This document shows positions 6,846-13,580 of a DNA stretch of 25,903 bases, in pieces. The first letter of the stretch is position 1. The number at the start of each line of letters is the position of its first letter. This DNA is from Clostridiales bacterium (lineage in GTDB: Bacteria > Bacillota > Clostridia > Oscillospirales > Oscillospiraceae). The position numbers and the translations under genes are program-made. The notes under the pieces were generated by a model, which was not told the DNA's origin, searched no databases, and worked only from the letters and a program-made list of their open reading frames with translations. Where the stretch lies: NCBI GenBank assembly GCA_004558115.1, contig SFDT01000025.1, positions 1-25,903 on the forward strand, given 5' to 3'.

Positions 6846-7937
6846 ATGAAGAAACTGCGTATCATTTCCCTTTGCCTCTCCCTGCTGCTGTTGACCGCCT
6901 GCGGCGCCCAGGCGGAGCCTGCCCCGCGGGAGGACAGTGAACCCCTCCGCACCGTCACTGACGCCAGCGGCCGCCAGGTGGCGCTGCCGGAGGAAATAAC
7001 GTCCGTGGTCTGCGTGGGCGTGGGCGCCCTGCGGTACACCACCTATCTCCAGGCCCAGGACCTGGTGGTGGGCGTGGAGCAGGGCGAGCAGACGGCCACC
7101 CTGGCCAAGCCCTTCAGCTATTTTAACCGGGATCGCTTCGCCGCCCTGCCGGTGACCGGCGATAACGGCACCACCTATGACGAGGATATTCTCCGCCTGG
7201 CGCCGGATGTCATCGTGGCCTATCTGGACGGTGACTCCGCCGACAGCCTTTACGCCCGCACCGGCATCCCCGTGGTGACCATTCCCCTCAACGAGGGCAT
7301 GTTCGACGAGGCGGCCCTCACCACCCTCTCCCTGATGGGAGAGGTGTACCATCGGGAGGACCGGGCCCAGGAGCTGACGGACTACCTGCTGGCGGCCCAG
7401 GCGGACCTGGACAGCCGCACTCGGGATGTCCAGGAGGCGGAAAAGCCCACGGTGTACGTGGCGGGTGTCTCCTACAAGGGCGTTCACGGCTTTGAGGGCA
7501 CCGAGGCGGGCTATCCCCCTCTGGCGGCCATCCATGCCCGGAACCTGGCGGACCGGACCGGCCAGTCCGGTCCCTTCAGCATCGACACGGAGCAGGTGCT
7601 TCAGTGGGACCCGGACGTGATCTTCCTGGACTGGAACGGCATGGGCCTTGTTCAGGAAAACTATGCCGTGAACCCCGGTTTTTACAACAGCCTCTCCGCT
7701 GTGGAAGCCGGGCGGCTGTATGCCCAGATCTCCTTCCGCTCCAGCGCCACCAACGCGGAGCTGGCCCTGGCGGACGCCTATTACGCCGGCACGGTCCTCT
7801 ATCCGGAACAGTTCACCGGCATCGACCCGGCGGAAAAATTCAACGAGATCTTCCGGGTAATGCTGGGCGTGGAGGATGCGTACAGCCAGTACGCCGCCCA
7901 GGGCTACACCTTTACCACTTTGAAACTGGGGGAGTGA
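6846..7937 (+). CDS. FecB/TroA-type ABC substrate-binding lipoprotein
   Basis: This is the extracellular binding component of the importer encoded by the next two genes. The 363-residue protein has a lipoprotein signal (basic MKKLR, hydrophobic core, LLTAC with Cys19 as the lipidated residue) and then the periplasmic-binding-protein-2 pattern: TVTDASGRQVALPEEITSVVCVG near residues 36-58, DEDILRLAPDVIVAY, and a TGIPVVTIPL segment. Such proteins bind ferric siderophores, haem, cobalamin or, in some bacteria such as Helicobacter (CeuE), nickel chelates. The lar context makes nickel or a nickel chelate the favoured ligand, without proof. It is 21 bases after the FmdE-like gene and one base before the permease. 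Confidence 0.9.
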   Translation: MKKLRIISLCLSLLLLTACGAQAEPAPREDSEPLRTVTDASGRQVALPEEITSVVCVGVGALRYTTYLQAQDLVVGVEQGEQTATLAKPFSYFNRDRFAALPVTGDNGTTYDEDILRLAPDVIVAYLDGDSADSLYARTGIPVVTIPLNEGMFDEAALTTLSLMGEVYHREDRAQELTDYLLAAQADLDSRTRDVQEAEKPTVYVAGVSYKGVHGFEGTEAGYPPLAAIHARNLADRTGQSGPFSIDTEQVLQWDPDVIFLDWNGMGLVQENYAVNPGFYNSLSAVEAGRLYAQISFRSSATNAELALADAYYAGTVLYPEQFTGIDPAEKFNEIFRVMLGVEDAYSQYAAQGYTFTTLKLGE

Positions 7938-7938
7938 C

Positions 7939-9021
7939 ATGAACCATCCATCTCTCCGGCGGCAGGCCCCGGAGGCCTATGCCCGGCATCAGGGGCGGCG
8001 GGCGGCGTTTTTGCTGGCCCTGTCGGCGGCGCTGGTGTGCGCCGTGCTGGTCTCTTTGTGGTGCGGGTCCTATGAGACGCCCCTGCCGGAGCTGGTGCGG
8101 GGCGTGTTCGGCCGGGCCGGTGACAAAAGCATCAACACCGTGGTGCGCAACCTCCGCCTGCCCCGCATCTGCACCGCGCTGCTGGGCGGCGCGGGGCTGG
8201 GCATTGCCGGCTGCGTGCTGCAATCCGTGCTGCGCAATCCCCTGGCCTCCGCCTCCACCCTGGGCATCTCCCAGGGGGCCAGCTTCGGCGCCGCCTTTGC
8301 CATCATCGTGCTGGGCGCCGGCATTCAGTCCGGCAGCAGCGCCTCCGGAGCCATGTCCTTCACATCTCCCGTCACCATCAGCGTATGCGCCTTTGTGTGC
8401 AGCATGGCGGTGTCGCTGGTGATTTTGACCCTGTCCCGGCTGCGGACCATCACGCCGGAGGCCATGGTCTTAGCGGGCGTAGCCCTCAGCTCCCTGTTTT
8501 CCGGCGCGTCCACCCTGCTGCAATACTTCGCCGACGATGTGCAGCTGTCCAGCATCGTGTTCTGGACCTTCGGCGACCTGGGACGCACCTCCTGGCGGGA
8601 GGTGCGTATCATGGCGGCGGTGGTCCTGGCGGCCACGGCGGTCTTTCTTCTGAACCGCTGGAACTACAACGCCCTGGAAAGCGGCGAGCACACCGCCGTC
8701 AGCCTGGGGGTCCACGTGGCGGGCCTGCGGCTTTGGAACGTGCTGCTGTGCTCTCTGGTCTGCTCCGTGGTGGTGGCCTATGTGGGCGTCATCAACTTCA
8801 TCGGCCTGGTGGCCCCCCACCTGGTACGGCGGGTGGTGGGCGGCAATTACTGCTGGCTGCTGCCGGGCTCCGCCCTCATGGGGGCGCTGCTGCTGCTTTT
8901 GGGAGACCTGGCGGCCCGGCAGCTTCTCTCTCCCGTGGTGCTGCCCATCGGCGCCATCACCTCCTTTCTGGGGGCGCCGCTGTTTTTGTACATGCTGTTC
9001 AAGGGGAGGGACCGGCTGTGA
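7939..9021 (+). CDS. FecCD/BtuC-family ABC permease
   Basis: This is the membrane channel subunit, 360 residues, with the family signatures RLPRICTALLGGAGLGIAGCVLQSVLRNPLA... in its first third, GVALSSLFSGAS in the middle and GVINFIGLVAPHLVRR near residues 280-295, the cytoplasmic loop that contacts the ATPase. Multiple hydrophobic helices fit the usual ten-helix fold, and it presumably acts as a homodimer because no second permease gene is present. The ATG follows the binding-protein stop after one base, and its own stop overlaps the ATPase start by one base. Confidence 0.92.
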   Translation: MNHPSLRRQAPEAYARHQGRRAAFLLALSAALVCAVLVSLWCGSYETPLPELVRGVFGRAGDKSINTVVRNLRLPRICTALLGGAGLGIAGCVLQSVLRNPLASASTLGISQGASFGAAFAIIVLGAGIQSGSSASGAMSFTSPVTISVCAFVCSMAVSLVILTLSRLRTITPEAMVLAGVALSSLFSGASTLLQYFADDVQLSSIVFWTFGDLGRTSWREVRIMAAVVLAATAVFLLNRWNYNALESGEHTAVSLGVHVAGLRLWNVLLCSLVCSVVVAYVGVINFIGLVAPHLVRRVVGGNYCWLLPGSALMGALLLLLGDLAARQLLSPVVLPIGAITSFLGAPLFLYMLFKGRDRL

Positions 9022-9773
9022 TGACTGTGGAACACCTGTGCTTTTCCTATCCCTGCGGGCGGAAAATCCTGGAGGATATCTCCTTCGCCGCGGACGCCGG
9101 GGAATGTCTGGCGGTGCTGGGCAACAACGGCGCCGGCAAGAGCACCCTCCTCAAGTGCTTCAGCCACATTCTGCGGCCCCAGTCCGGCCGGGTGCTGGTG
9201 GACGGGCGGGATATCCTGTCCCTGTCCCTGGGGGAGCTGGCCCGGGAAGCGGCCCTCATGACCCAAAGCGCGCCGTCCACCCGGCTGACGGTATACGACA
9301 CGCTGCTGCTGGGCCGGAAGCCCTATATGAAGTGGGGCGTCAGCCAGCATGACCGGGCAGTGGTGGCGGATATCCTGCGGCAGCTGGAGTTGGAGCCCTT
9401 CGCCATGCGGTATCTGGACCAGCTCTCCGGCGGCGAGCAGCAGAAGATCCTGCTGGCCCGGGCCCTGGTCCAGGAGCCGAAGCTGCTGCTTCTGGACGAG
9501 CCCACCAGCAGCCTGGACCTGAAAAATCAATACGAGGTGCTGGGGCTGGTGCGGCGCTTCTGCCGGGAGCGGAACATCACTGCCGTGCTGGTCATCCACG
9601 ACCTGAACCTGGCCCTGCGGTTCTGTGACCGCTTTTTGTTCCTCCACGGCGGCAGGGTCCTCGCCTTCGGCGGACCGGAGGCGGTGACGCCGGCAAACAT
9701 CCGGGCCGTTTACGGCATGGACGCCGCGGTGGAGCAGGTCCGGGGCGTGCCGGTGGTCATTCCGGCGTTATAA
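9021..9773 (+). CDS. FecE/BtuD-type ABC transporter ATPase
   Basis: The 250-residue ATPase powers the importer from the cytoplasmic face. It has Walker A GNNGAGKST (residues 34-42), signature LSGGEQQ (135-141), Walker B LLLLDEP with Asp159/Glu160, and the switch histidine His193 in VIHD. The start at 9021 (TGATGA overlap with the permease) gives the normal family length; an in-frame GTG directly before it is equally possible. It is the last gene of the lar operon and is followed by a strong terminator. Confidence 0.93.
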   Translation: MTVEHLCFSYPCGRKILEDISFAADAGECLAVLGNNGAGKSTLLKCFSHILRPQSGRVLVDGRDILSLSLGELAREAALMTQSAPSTRLTVYDTLLLGRKPYMKWGVSQHDRAVVADILRQLELEPFAMRYLDQLSGGEQQKILLARALVQEPKLLLLDEPTSSLDLKNQYEVLGLVRRFCRERNITAVLVIHDLNLALRFCDRFLFLHGGRVLAFGGPEAVTPANIRAVYGMDAAVEQVRGVPVVIPAL

Positions 9774-9780
9774 ATCCAAA

Positions 9781-9808
9781 AAGAGACGGGTCTCCCGTCT
9801 CTTTTTTT
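9781..9808 (+). terminator. Terminator of the lar-ABC operon
   Basis: A perfect 10-bp stem (9781-9790 with 9794-9803, loop TCT) runs into a T tract, seven bases after the ATPase stop. Confidence 0.9.
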
Positions 9809-9837
9809 CTGGGGGCCACCGGAAATTTTCAAACTGT

Positions 9838-9864
9838 TGAAGAATTGCATGGTCCCATTTCGTA
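9838..9864 (+). promoter_or_regulatory. Possible ECF-type promoter of the sigma-factor operon
   Basis: TGAAGA (9838-9843) and CGTA (9861-9864) are 17 bases apart, resembling the TGAAAC-N16-CGTA pattern of SigW-like ECF promoters. Transcription would begin near 9871, about 30 bases before the GTG start. A weak housekeeping alternative (TTGCAT-15-TATGAT) overlaps it. Confidence 0.4.
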
Positions 9865-9903
9865 CTATGATCATCAAGGGGCGAAAGGAGGTGGCGGCGC
9901 GGC

Positions 9904-10425
9904 GTGGCTGATTGGACAAAAGAATCCTTTTCCCGACTGGTGGAGCAGTATGAGCGGCTGGTGTACACCATCTGCTTTCAACTGGTGCGGGATGCCCCGG
10001 CGGCGGAGGACCTGACCCAGGACACCTTTCTGGCCGCCTACCTTCACCGGGACACCATGCCGGCGGGCTACGAGCGGCAGTGGCTGGGGCGCATCGCCGC
10101 CAACAAGGCCAAGGACCACCTGCAAAGCGCCTGGAACCGGCGCACGGTCCTGCCGGGAGACGAGGCGATGCCTCCCGGACTGTCTCCCCCCACGGAGGAG
10201 ATCGCCATCGCCCAGAGCGAGGCGGCGGACATCGCCGCCCTCATCCACCGCATGAAGGAGCCCTACCGCCCCGTGTGCAGGCTGTGCCTGCTGGAGGAGC
10301 GGTCGCCAGAGGAGGCGGCCCTGGCCCTGGGCAGGCCGGTGAAGACCATACATACGCAGCTGGCCCGGGGAAAACGGCTTTTGCGGGAGCAGCTGGAAAG
10401 GAGAGAACGCCATGGAACTGTTTGA
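9904..10425 (+). CDS. ECF RNA polymerase sigma factor
   Basis: This 173-residue protein redirects RNA polymerase to its own set of promoters. Region 2 is visible at about residues 10-75 (LVYTICFQLVRDAPAAEDLTQDTFLAAY, the core-binding and -10 recognition helices), and region 4 at about 115-165 (SPEEAALALGRPVKTIHTQLARGKRLLRE, a helix-turn-helix for the -35). There is no region 1.1 or 3, as is normal for ECF factors. The start is GTG at 9904; AGGAGG lies 12 bases upstream, rather far, but no better in-frame start exists. It overlaps the anti-sigma gene by 14 bases. Confidence 0.92.
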   Translation: MADWTKESFSRLVEQYERLVYTICFQLVRDAPAAEDLTQDTFLAAYLHRDTMPAGYERQWLGRIAANKAKDHLQSAWNRRTVLPGDEAMPPGLSPPTEEIAIAQSEAADIAALIHRMKEPYRPVCRLCLLEERSPEEAALALGRPVKTIHTQLARGKRLLREQLERRERHGTV

Positions 10426-10882
10426 CCCCTCGGGCCACCTGACGGACCGCGCCCTGCTGGCCCTGGTCCGCAATGAAGAATTGGACGAGCTTGCCCGGCT
10501 GGAACTGGCAGAGCACCTGGCCTACTGTGACCGGTGCCTCCAGCGGTACACCGCTTTGCTGGCGGACGCTCCCCTGCTGATCCCCGCCCACAGCTGCCGG
10601 GAGAGCCTGTGGCGGCGCATCCAGGCCCGGACCCTCCGCCTCCTCACCAGCCGGTACGCCACGGCGGCCGCCGCCGTGGCCTTGGCGCTGACGGTGCTGT
10701 GGGGCAGCGCCGCTATTTCCCTTCCCCAGCGGAGGCCGGCCCTGCCGGAGGTCCCCCAGCAGCTCCAGCACTGGCCGGAGCAATGGAGCGACTCGCTGAA
10801 CGGCGCCCTCTCCCGGTTCAATGCCATGTTTGATGATCTCGGCGGCGCCGCTTCCCGGCCCGTCCAAGGAGGAAACGCATGA
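10412..10882 (+). CDS. Membrane anti-sigma factor with zinc-finger (ZAS/HC2) domain
   Basis: The 156-residue protein has the HX3CX2C zinc anti-sigma motif (His35, Cys39, Cys42), one hydrophobic helix at about residues 82-103, and an outside tail rich in Pro, Gln and Trp. This is the layout of membrane anti-sigma factors that hold the ECF factor until an envelope signal releases it; the zinc motif can be redox- or proteolysis-controlled. The ATG at 10412 has AAAGGAGA upstream and lies inside the sigma gene, so the pair is translationally coupled. Assignment as partner of the adjacent sigma factor rests on motif and context. Confidence 0.88.
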   Translation: MELFDPSGHLTDRALLALVRNEELDELARLELAEHLAYCDRCLQRYTALLADAPLLIPAHSCRESLWRRIQARTLRLLTSRYATAAAAVALALTVLWGSAAISLPQRRPALPEVPQQLQHWPEQWSDSLNGALSRFNAMFDDLGGAASRPVQGGNA

Positions 10883-11457
10883 AACGAAAACAAGGACTTT
10901 TATTTTTCATCAGCTCCTGCATCCCCGGCTGCGGCCAGATGCACCAGGGCTATATGAAGCGGGGCATGTCCCTGCTGACGGTCTTCTGCGGCATTTTCGC
11001 CATTGCTGCCTTTTTGAATATCGGTGCTTTGACTGCGCTGATGGTGCCGGTCTGGCTGTACGCCTTTTTTGACAGCTATAACCTCCGCACCCAGCTGGAC
11101 GGAGGCACCGCTCCGGCGGACGCCTTCCTGCTGGGGCTGGACCAGGCGGACGGAGAGCGGATGGCCCTTCTCTGCCGCAAGCGCCACAGCCTGGTGGGCT
11201 GGGGCCTGGTGGCCCTGGGCGTGTGCATCCTGTATACCACGGTAGCCGACTGGGTGGTGGACTTTTTGGGGCAGTTCTTTGATTCCTGGTGGCTGTACAG
11301 CATTTTGCTCTACGATGTGCCCCGGCTGGCGGTGACCATCGGCATCATCGCCCTGGGCATCTGGTTCATCCGGGGGCCCAAGGCCCCGCCCGCAGGGGAC
11401 ATCCCCGCCTTTACCCCGCCACAGGCAGACCAGGAGGACGGCCATGGAGAAGACTGA
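10879..11457 (+). CDS. Multi-pass membrane protein of the ECF operon
   Basis: The 192-residue protein begins with SSCIPGCGQMHQGYMKRG, the short amphipathic TM2-like lead-in seen in small Gram-positive membrane proteins, followed by two helices (about residues 28-66), a soluble loop (67-105) and two or three more helices (about 106-165), ending in an acidic Pro-rich tail. No catalytic motif is visible. Its start overlaps the anti-sigma stop by four bases. Position suggests a target or modulator of the envelope-stress response, but no function can be assigned. Confidence 0.75.
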   Translation: MKRKQGLLFFISSCIPGCGQMHQGYMKRGMSLLTVFCGIFAIAAFLNIGALTALMVPVWLYAFFDSYNLRTQLDGGTAPADAFLLGLDQADGERMALLCRKRHSLVGWGLVALGVCILYTTVADWVVDFLGQFFDSWWLYSILLYDVPRLAVTIGIIALGIWFIRGPKAPPAGDIPAFTPPQADQEDGHGED

Positions 11458-11761
11458 CGCCGCTTCCCGGCCCTGCCGCCGGGTGGGCACCTTTACCTTC
11501 GGCATGGTGCTGGTGGTATCCGGTCTGGCTATGCTGGTGTCCATGTTTTTCCCCCAGCTGGAATTCACCTGGCTTTTGCAGCTGTCCCCCCTGGCCCTCA
11601 TCAGCCTGGGGGTGGAGACTCTGCTGGCCGCCCGGGGCAGCGAACGGGTAAAATACGACTGGGTGGGGATGCTGCTGTGCTTCCTCATTGTGTGCGCTTC
11701 CCTGGTGCTGTTTGCCGCCGCCTGGTGGCTGGTCCACTGTCCCGACAGCGTTTTTTACTAA
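11444..11761 (+). CDS. Small membrane protein, DUF5668/LiaF-N-like
   Basis: The 105-residue protein has three hydrophobic helices (about residues 14-36, 41-61 and 71-99) separated by short loops; PLALISLGVETLLAA resembles the helical hairpin found at the N terminus of LiaF-type envelope-stress proteins. It overlaps the previous gene by 14 bases and ends the operon. I infer a membrane-sensing or stabilising role; there is no catalytic motif. Confidence 0.75.
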   Translation: MEKTDAASRPCRRVGTFTFGMVLVVSGLAMLVSMFFPQLEFTWLLQLSPLALISLGVETLLAARGSERVKYDWVGMLLCFLIVCASLVLFAAAWWLVHCPDSVFY

Positions 11762-11763
11762 GC

Positions 11764-11806
11764 AAGCAGGCGCTTTCGCAAAAGCGAAAGCGCCTGCTTT
11801 TCTTTT
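11764..11806 (+). terminator. Terminator of the ECF sigma operon
   Basis: A perfect 16-bp stem (11764-11779 with 11784-11799, loop AAAA) is followed by a T-rich run. The A/T symmetry means it could also stop minus-strand transcription. Confidence 0.92.
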
Positions 11807-11820
11807 GGCGGTTTTTCTTG

Positions 11821-11826
11821 TATAAT
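11821..11826 (+). promoter_or_regulatory. -10 element of a probable trmO promoter
   Basis: A perfect TATAAT lies 34 bases before the trmO ATG. No good -35 box is found 17 bases upstream, where only T-rich sequence from the terminator remains. Confidence 0.45.
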
Positions 11827-11859
11827 GGCGTTGATTCCACAAGGAAACGAGGTCTTTTC

Positions 11860-12549
11860 ATGGAGCAGCTATTTCCCATGCAGGTGGTCGCCCGCATCCG
11901 CAGCGACTTTTCCTCCAAGTTCGGCGTGCCCCGGCAAAGCGGCCTGGTGGATGCCCTGGAGGCCGCCGTGGTCTTTGAGCCGGAATTCCGGAATCCCGAC
12001 GCCGTCCGGGGACTGGAGGACTTTTCCCACATCTGGCTCATCTGGGCCTTTCACCAGGCGGTGCGGGACACCTGGTCGCCCACGGTGCGGCCGCCCCGGC
12101 TGGGGGGTAACGTCCGCATGGGGGTGTTTGCCACCCGCTCCCCCTTCCGCCCAAATCCCATCGGCCTTTCCTCCGTGCGGCTGGAGCGGGTGGAGCTGAC
12201 GGCGGACCTGGGGCCGGTGCTCCATGTGCGGGGCGCCGATCTGGTGGACGGCACGCCTATTTTTGACATCAAGCCCTACATTCCCTACGGCGACAGCCAC
12301 CCGGAGGCCGTGGGGGGCTTTGCCAGTGCTCCCGCCGGGGAGACGCTGACGGTGGTCATCCCTCCGGAACTGCTGGAACAGGTGCCGGAATCCCGCCGGG
12401 AGGCCCTGCGGGGCGTGCTGGCCCAGGACCCCCGCCCCCACTATCAAAACGACCCGGACCGGGTCTACGGCTTCACCTTCGCCGGCATGGAGGTCCGCTT
12501 CTCCGTGGCGGGAGGGGTGCTGACCGTCCGGGAGGTCATTCCCCAATGA
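11860..12549 (+). CDS. trmO: TrmO-family tRNA (N6-threonylcarbamoyladenosine37-N6)-methyltransferase
   Basis: TrmO (TsaA/YaeB) uses S-adenosylmethionine to methylate the N6 position of t6A37 in some tRNAs. The 229-residue protein shows the family strings: IRSDFSSKFGVPRQSG (residues 13-28), GLEDFSHIWLIWAFH, GVFATRSPFRPNPIGLSSVRL near 88-108, GADLVDGTPIFDIKPYIPY, and a C-terminal DPRPHYQ-YGF segment. The start at 11860 has GAGGT six bases upstream; open frame continuing further upstream runs through the terminator and is not coding. It stands alone between its own promoter and terminator. Confidence 0.93.
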   Translation: MEQLFPMQVVARIRSDFSSKFGVPRQSGLVDALEAAVVFEPEFRNPDAVRGLEDFSHIWLIWAFHQAVRDTWSPTVRPPRLGGNVRMGVFATRSPFRPNPIGLSSVRLERVELTADLGPVLHVRGADLVDGTPIFDIKPYIPYGDSHPEAVGGFASAPAGETLTVVIPPELLEQVPESRREALRGVLAQDPRPHYQNDPDRVYGFTFAGMEVRFSVAGGVLTVREVIPQ

Positions 12550-12554
12550 CGAAT

Positions 12555-12592
12555 AAGGGACCGCAGGCTTTGCCCGCGGTCCCTTGCTTTTT
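12555..12592 (+). terminator. Terminator of trmO
   Basis: A 10-bp stem (12555-12564 with 12576-12585) with a further 3-bp inner stem is followed by GC and a T run. It sits between the convergent ends of trmO and gluQRS; the T run overlaps the gluQRS stop. Confidence 0.85.
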
Positions 12593-13532
12593 AAAACAGT
12601 CCCTCCGGGATGCGGATGTCCTCTTGGGGTACCTTGTTCCAATCAAAATCCGTCAGCAACGCCCGGGCGCTTTTGGGCGACGCCGAGGGGTTGAAGCCCG
12701 CCAGGTACGCCAGCTTGCCCAGCACCTCCTCCGGGGTGCAGCGGTCCTGCAAAACGTCCAGCCCCGCATCGGCATTGCGCTTGCTGAGGCGGCGGCCGTC
12801 AGCGGAAAGCAGCAGGGGGAAGTGGAAAAAGGACGGCGCCGGCAGGTCCAGCAGGCGGTACAGCAGCAGCTGCCGCGGCGTGGAATCCAGCAGATCCGCG
12901 CCCCGGACCACCTCCGTGACGCCCATGGCGGCGTCATCCACCACCACCGCCAGCTGGTAGGCGAACATCCCGTCGGACCGCCGCAGGAGGAAATCGCCGC
13001 AGTCCCTTGCGAGATTTTCCCTGTAAAGGCCCATGTGGCCGTCTGTAAAGGCCAGCTCCTCGTCAGGTACCCGCAGCCGCAGGGCCGGCTCCCGCCCCGT
13101 CAGGCGCCGCTTTTCCACCGCCTGGGCGGCTGTCAAGGCACGGCAGGTGCCGGCGTAGACCACCTGCCCGTCCTCCCGGTGGGGGGCGCTGGCGGCGTGA
13201 AGTTCCGCCCGGGTGCAAAAGCACGGATACACCAGCCCCATGCTCTCCAGCTTTTGAAGGGCCGCCTGGTACAGCGCCGTCCGTTCACTTTGGTAATACG
13301 GCCCGTCGGGGCCGCCCACCGTGGGGCCCTGGTCCCACTCCAGCCCCAGCCAGCGAAGGTCCGCCTCCATCCGGTCAGCGTACCGCCGGGGGCAGCGGGC
13401 TGTGTCCAGGTCCTCGATGCGCAGGACCACCTGTCCCCCCTGCTGCCGGGCGCTGAGCCAGGCCAGCAGACAGCACAGGATGTTGCCCAGATGGATGCGC
13501 CCGCTGGGCGAGGGAGCGAACCGTCCCACCAT
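12591..13532 (-). CDS. gluQ: Glutamyl-Q tRNA(Asp) synthetase
   Basis: GluQRS activates glutamate and attaches it to queuosine at position 34 of tRNA-Asp. The 313-residue protein is a class I synthetase catalytic core without the anticodon-binding half: FAPSPSGRIHLGN (residues 5-17, HIGH-like), LSKRN near residue 249 (KMSKS-like), and the family zinc-site pattern Cys104-x-Cys106, Tyr126, Cys130. That pattern and the short length separate it from full GltX (about 480 residues). A GTG at 13541 would add three residues, but AAAGGA ends one base before it; ATG at 13532 has proper spacing and I use it. It is convergent with trmO, another tRNA anticodon-loop modification gene. Confidence 0.92.
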   Translation of the reverse strand: MVGRFAPSPSGRIHLGNILCCLLAWLSARQQGGQVVLRIEDLDTARCPRRYADRMEADLRWLGLEWDQGPTVGGPDGPYYQSERTALYQAALQKLESMGLVYPCFCTRAELHAASAPHREDGQVVYAGTCRALTAAQAVEKRRLTGREPALRLRVPDEELAFTDGHMGLYRENLARDCGDFLLRRSDGMFAYQLAVVVDDAAMGVTEVVRGADLLDSTPRQLLLYRLLDLPAPSFFHFPLLLSADGRRLSKRNADAGLDVLQDRCTPEEVLGKLAYLAGFNPSASPKSARALLTDFDWNKVPQEDIRIPEGLF

Positions 13533-13553
13533 GTCCGTCACGTCCTTTCAGGG

Positions 13554-13580
13554 AAAAAGCGGGGCGGCGCCCCGCTTTTT
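13554..13580 (-). terminator. Terminator of the sugar phosphotransferase gene (bidirectional shape)
   Basis: A perfect 12-bp stem (13554-13565 with 13569-13580, loop GGC) has As on one side and Ts on the other, so it can terminate either strand. It directly follows the stop codon of the minus-strand gene ending at 13580 and precedes gluQRS. Confidence 0.88.

Noticed and set aside
6009..7940. A 643-codon minus-strand open frame
   Set aside because: It is antisense to larC, the FmdE-like gene and the binding-protein gene, all of which have clear family motifs; its own product has none.
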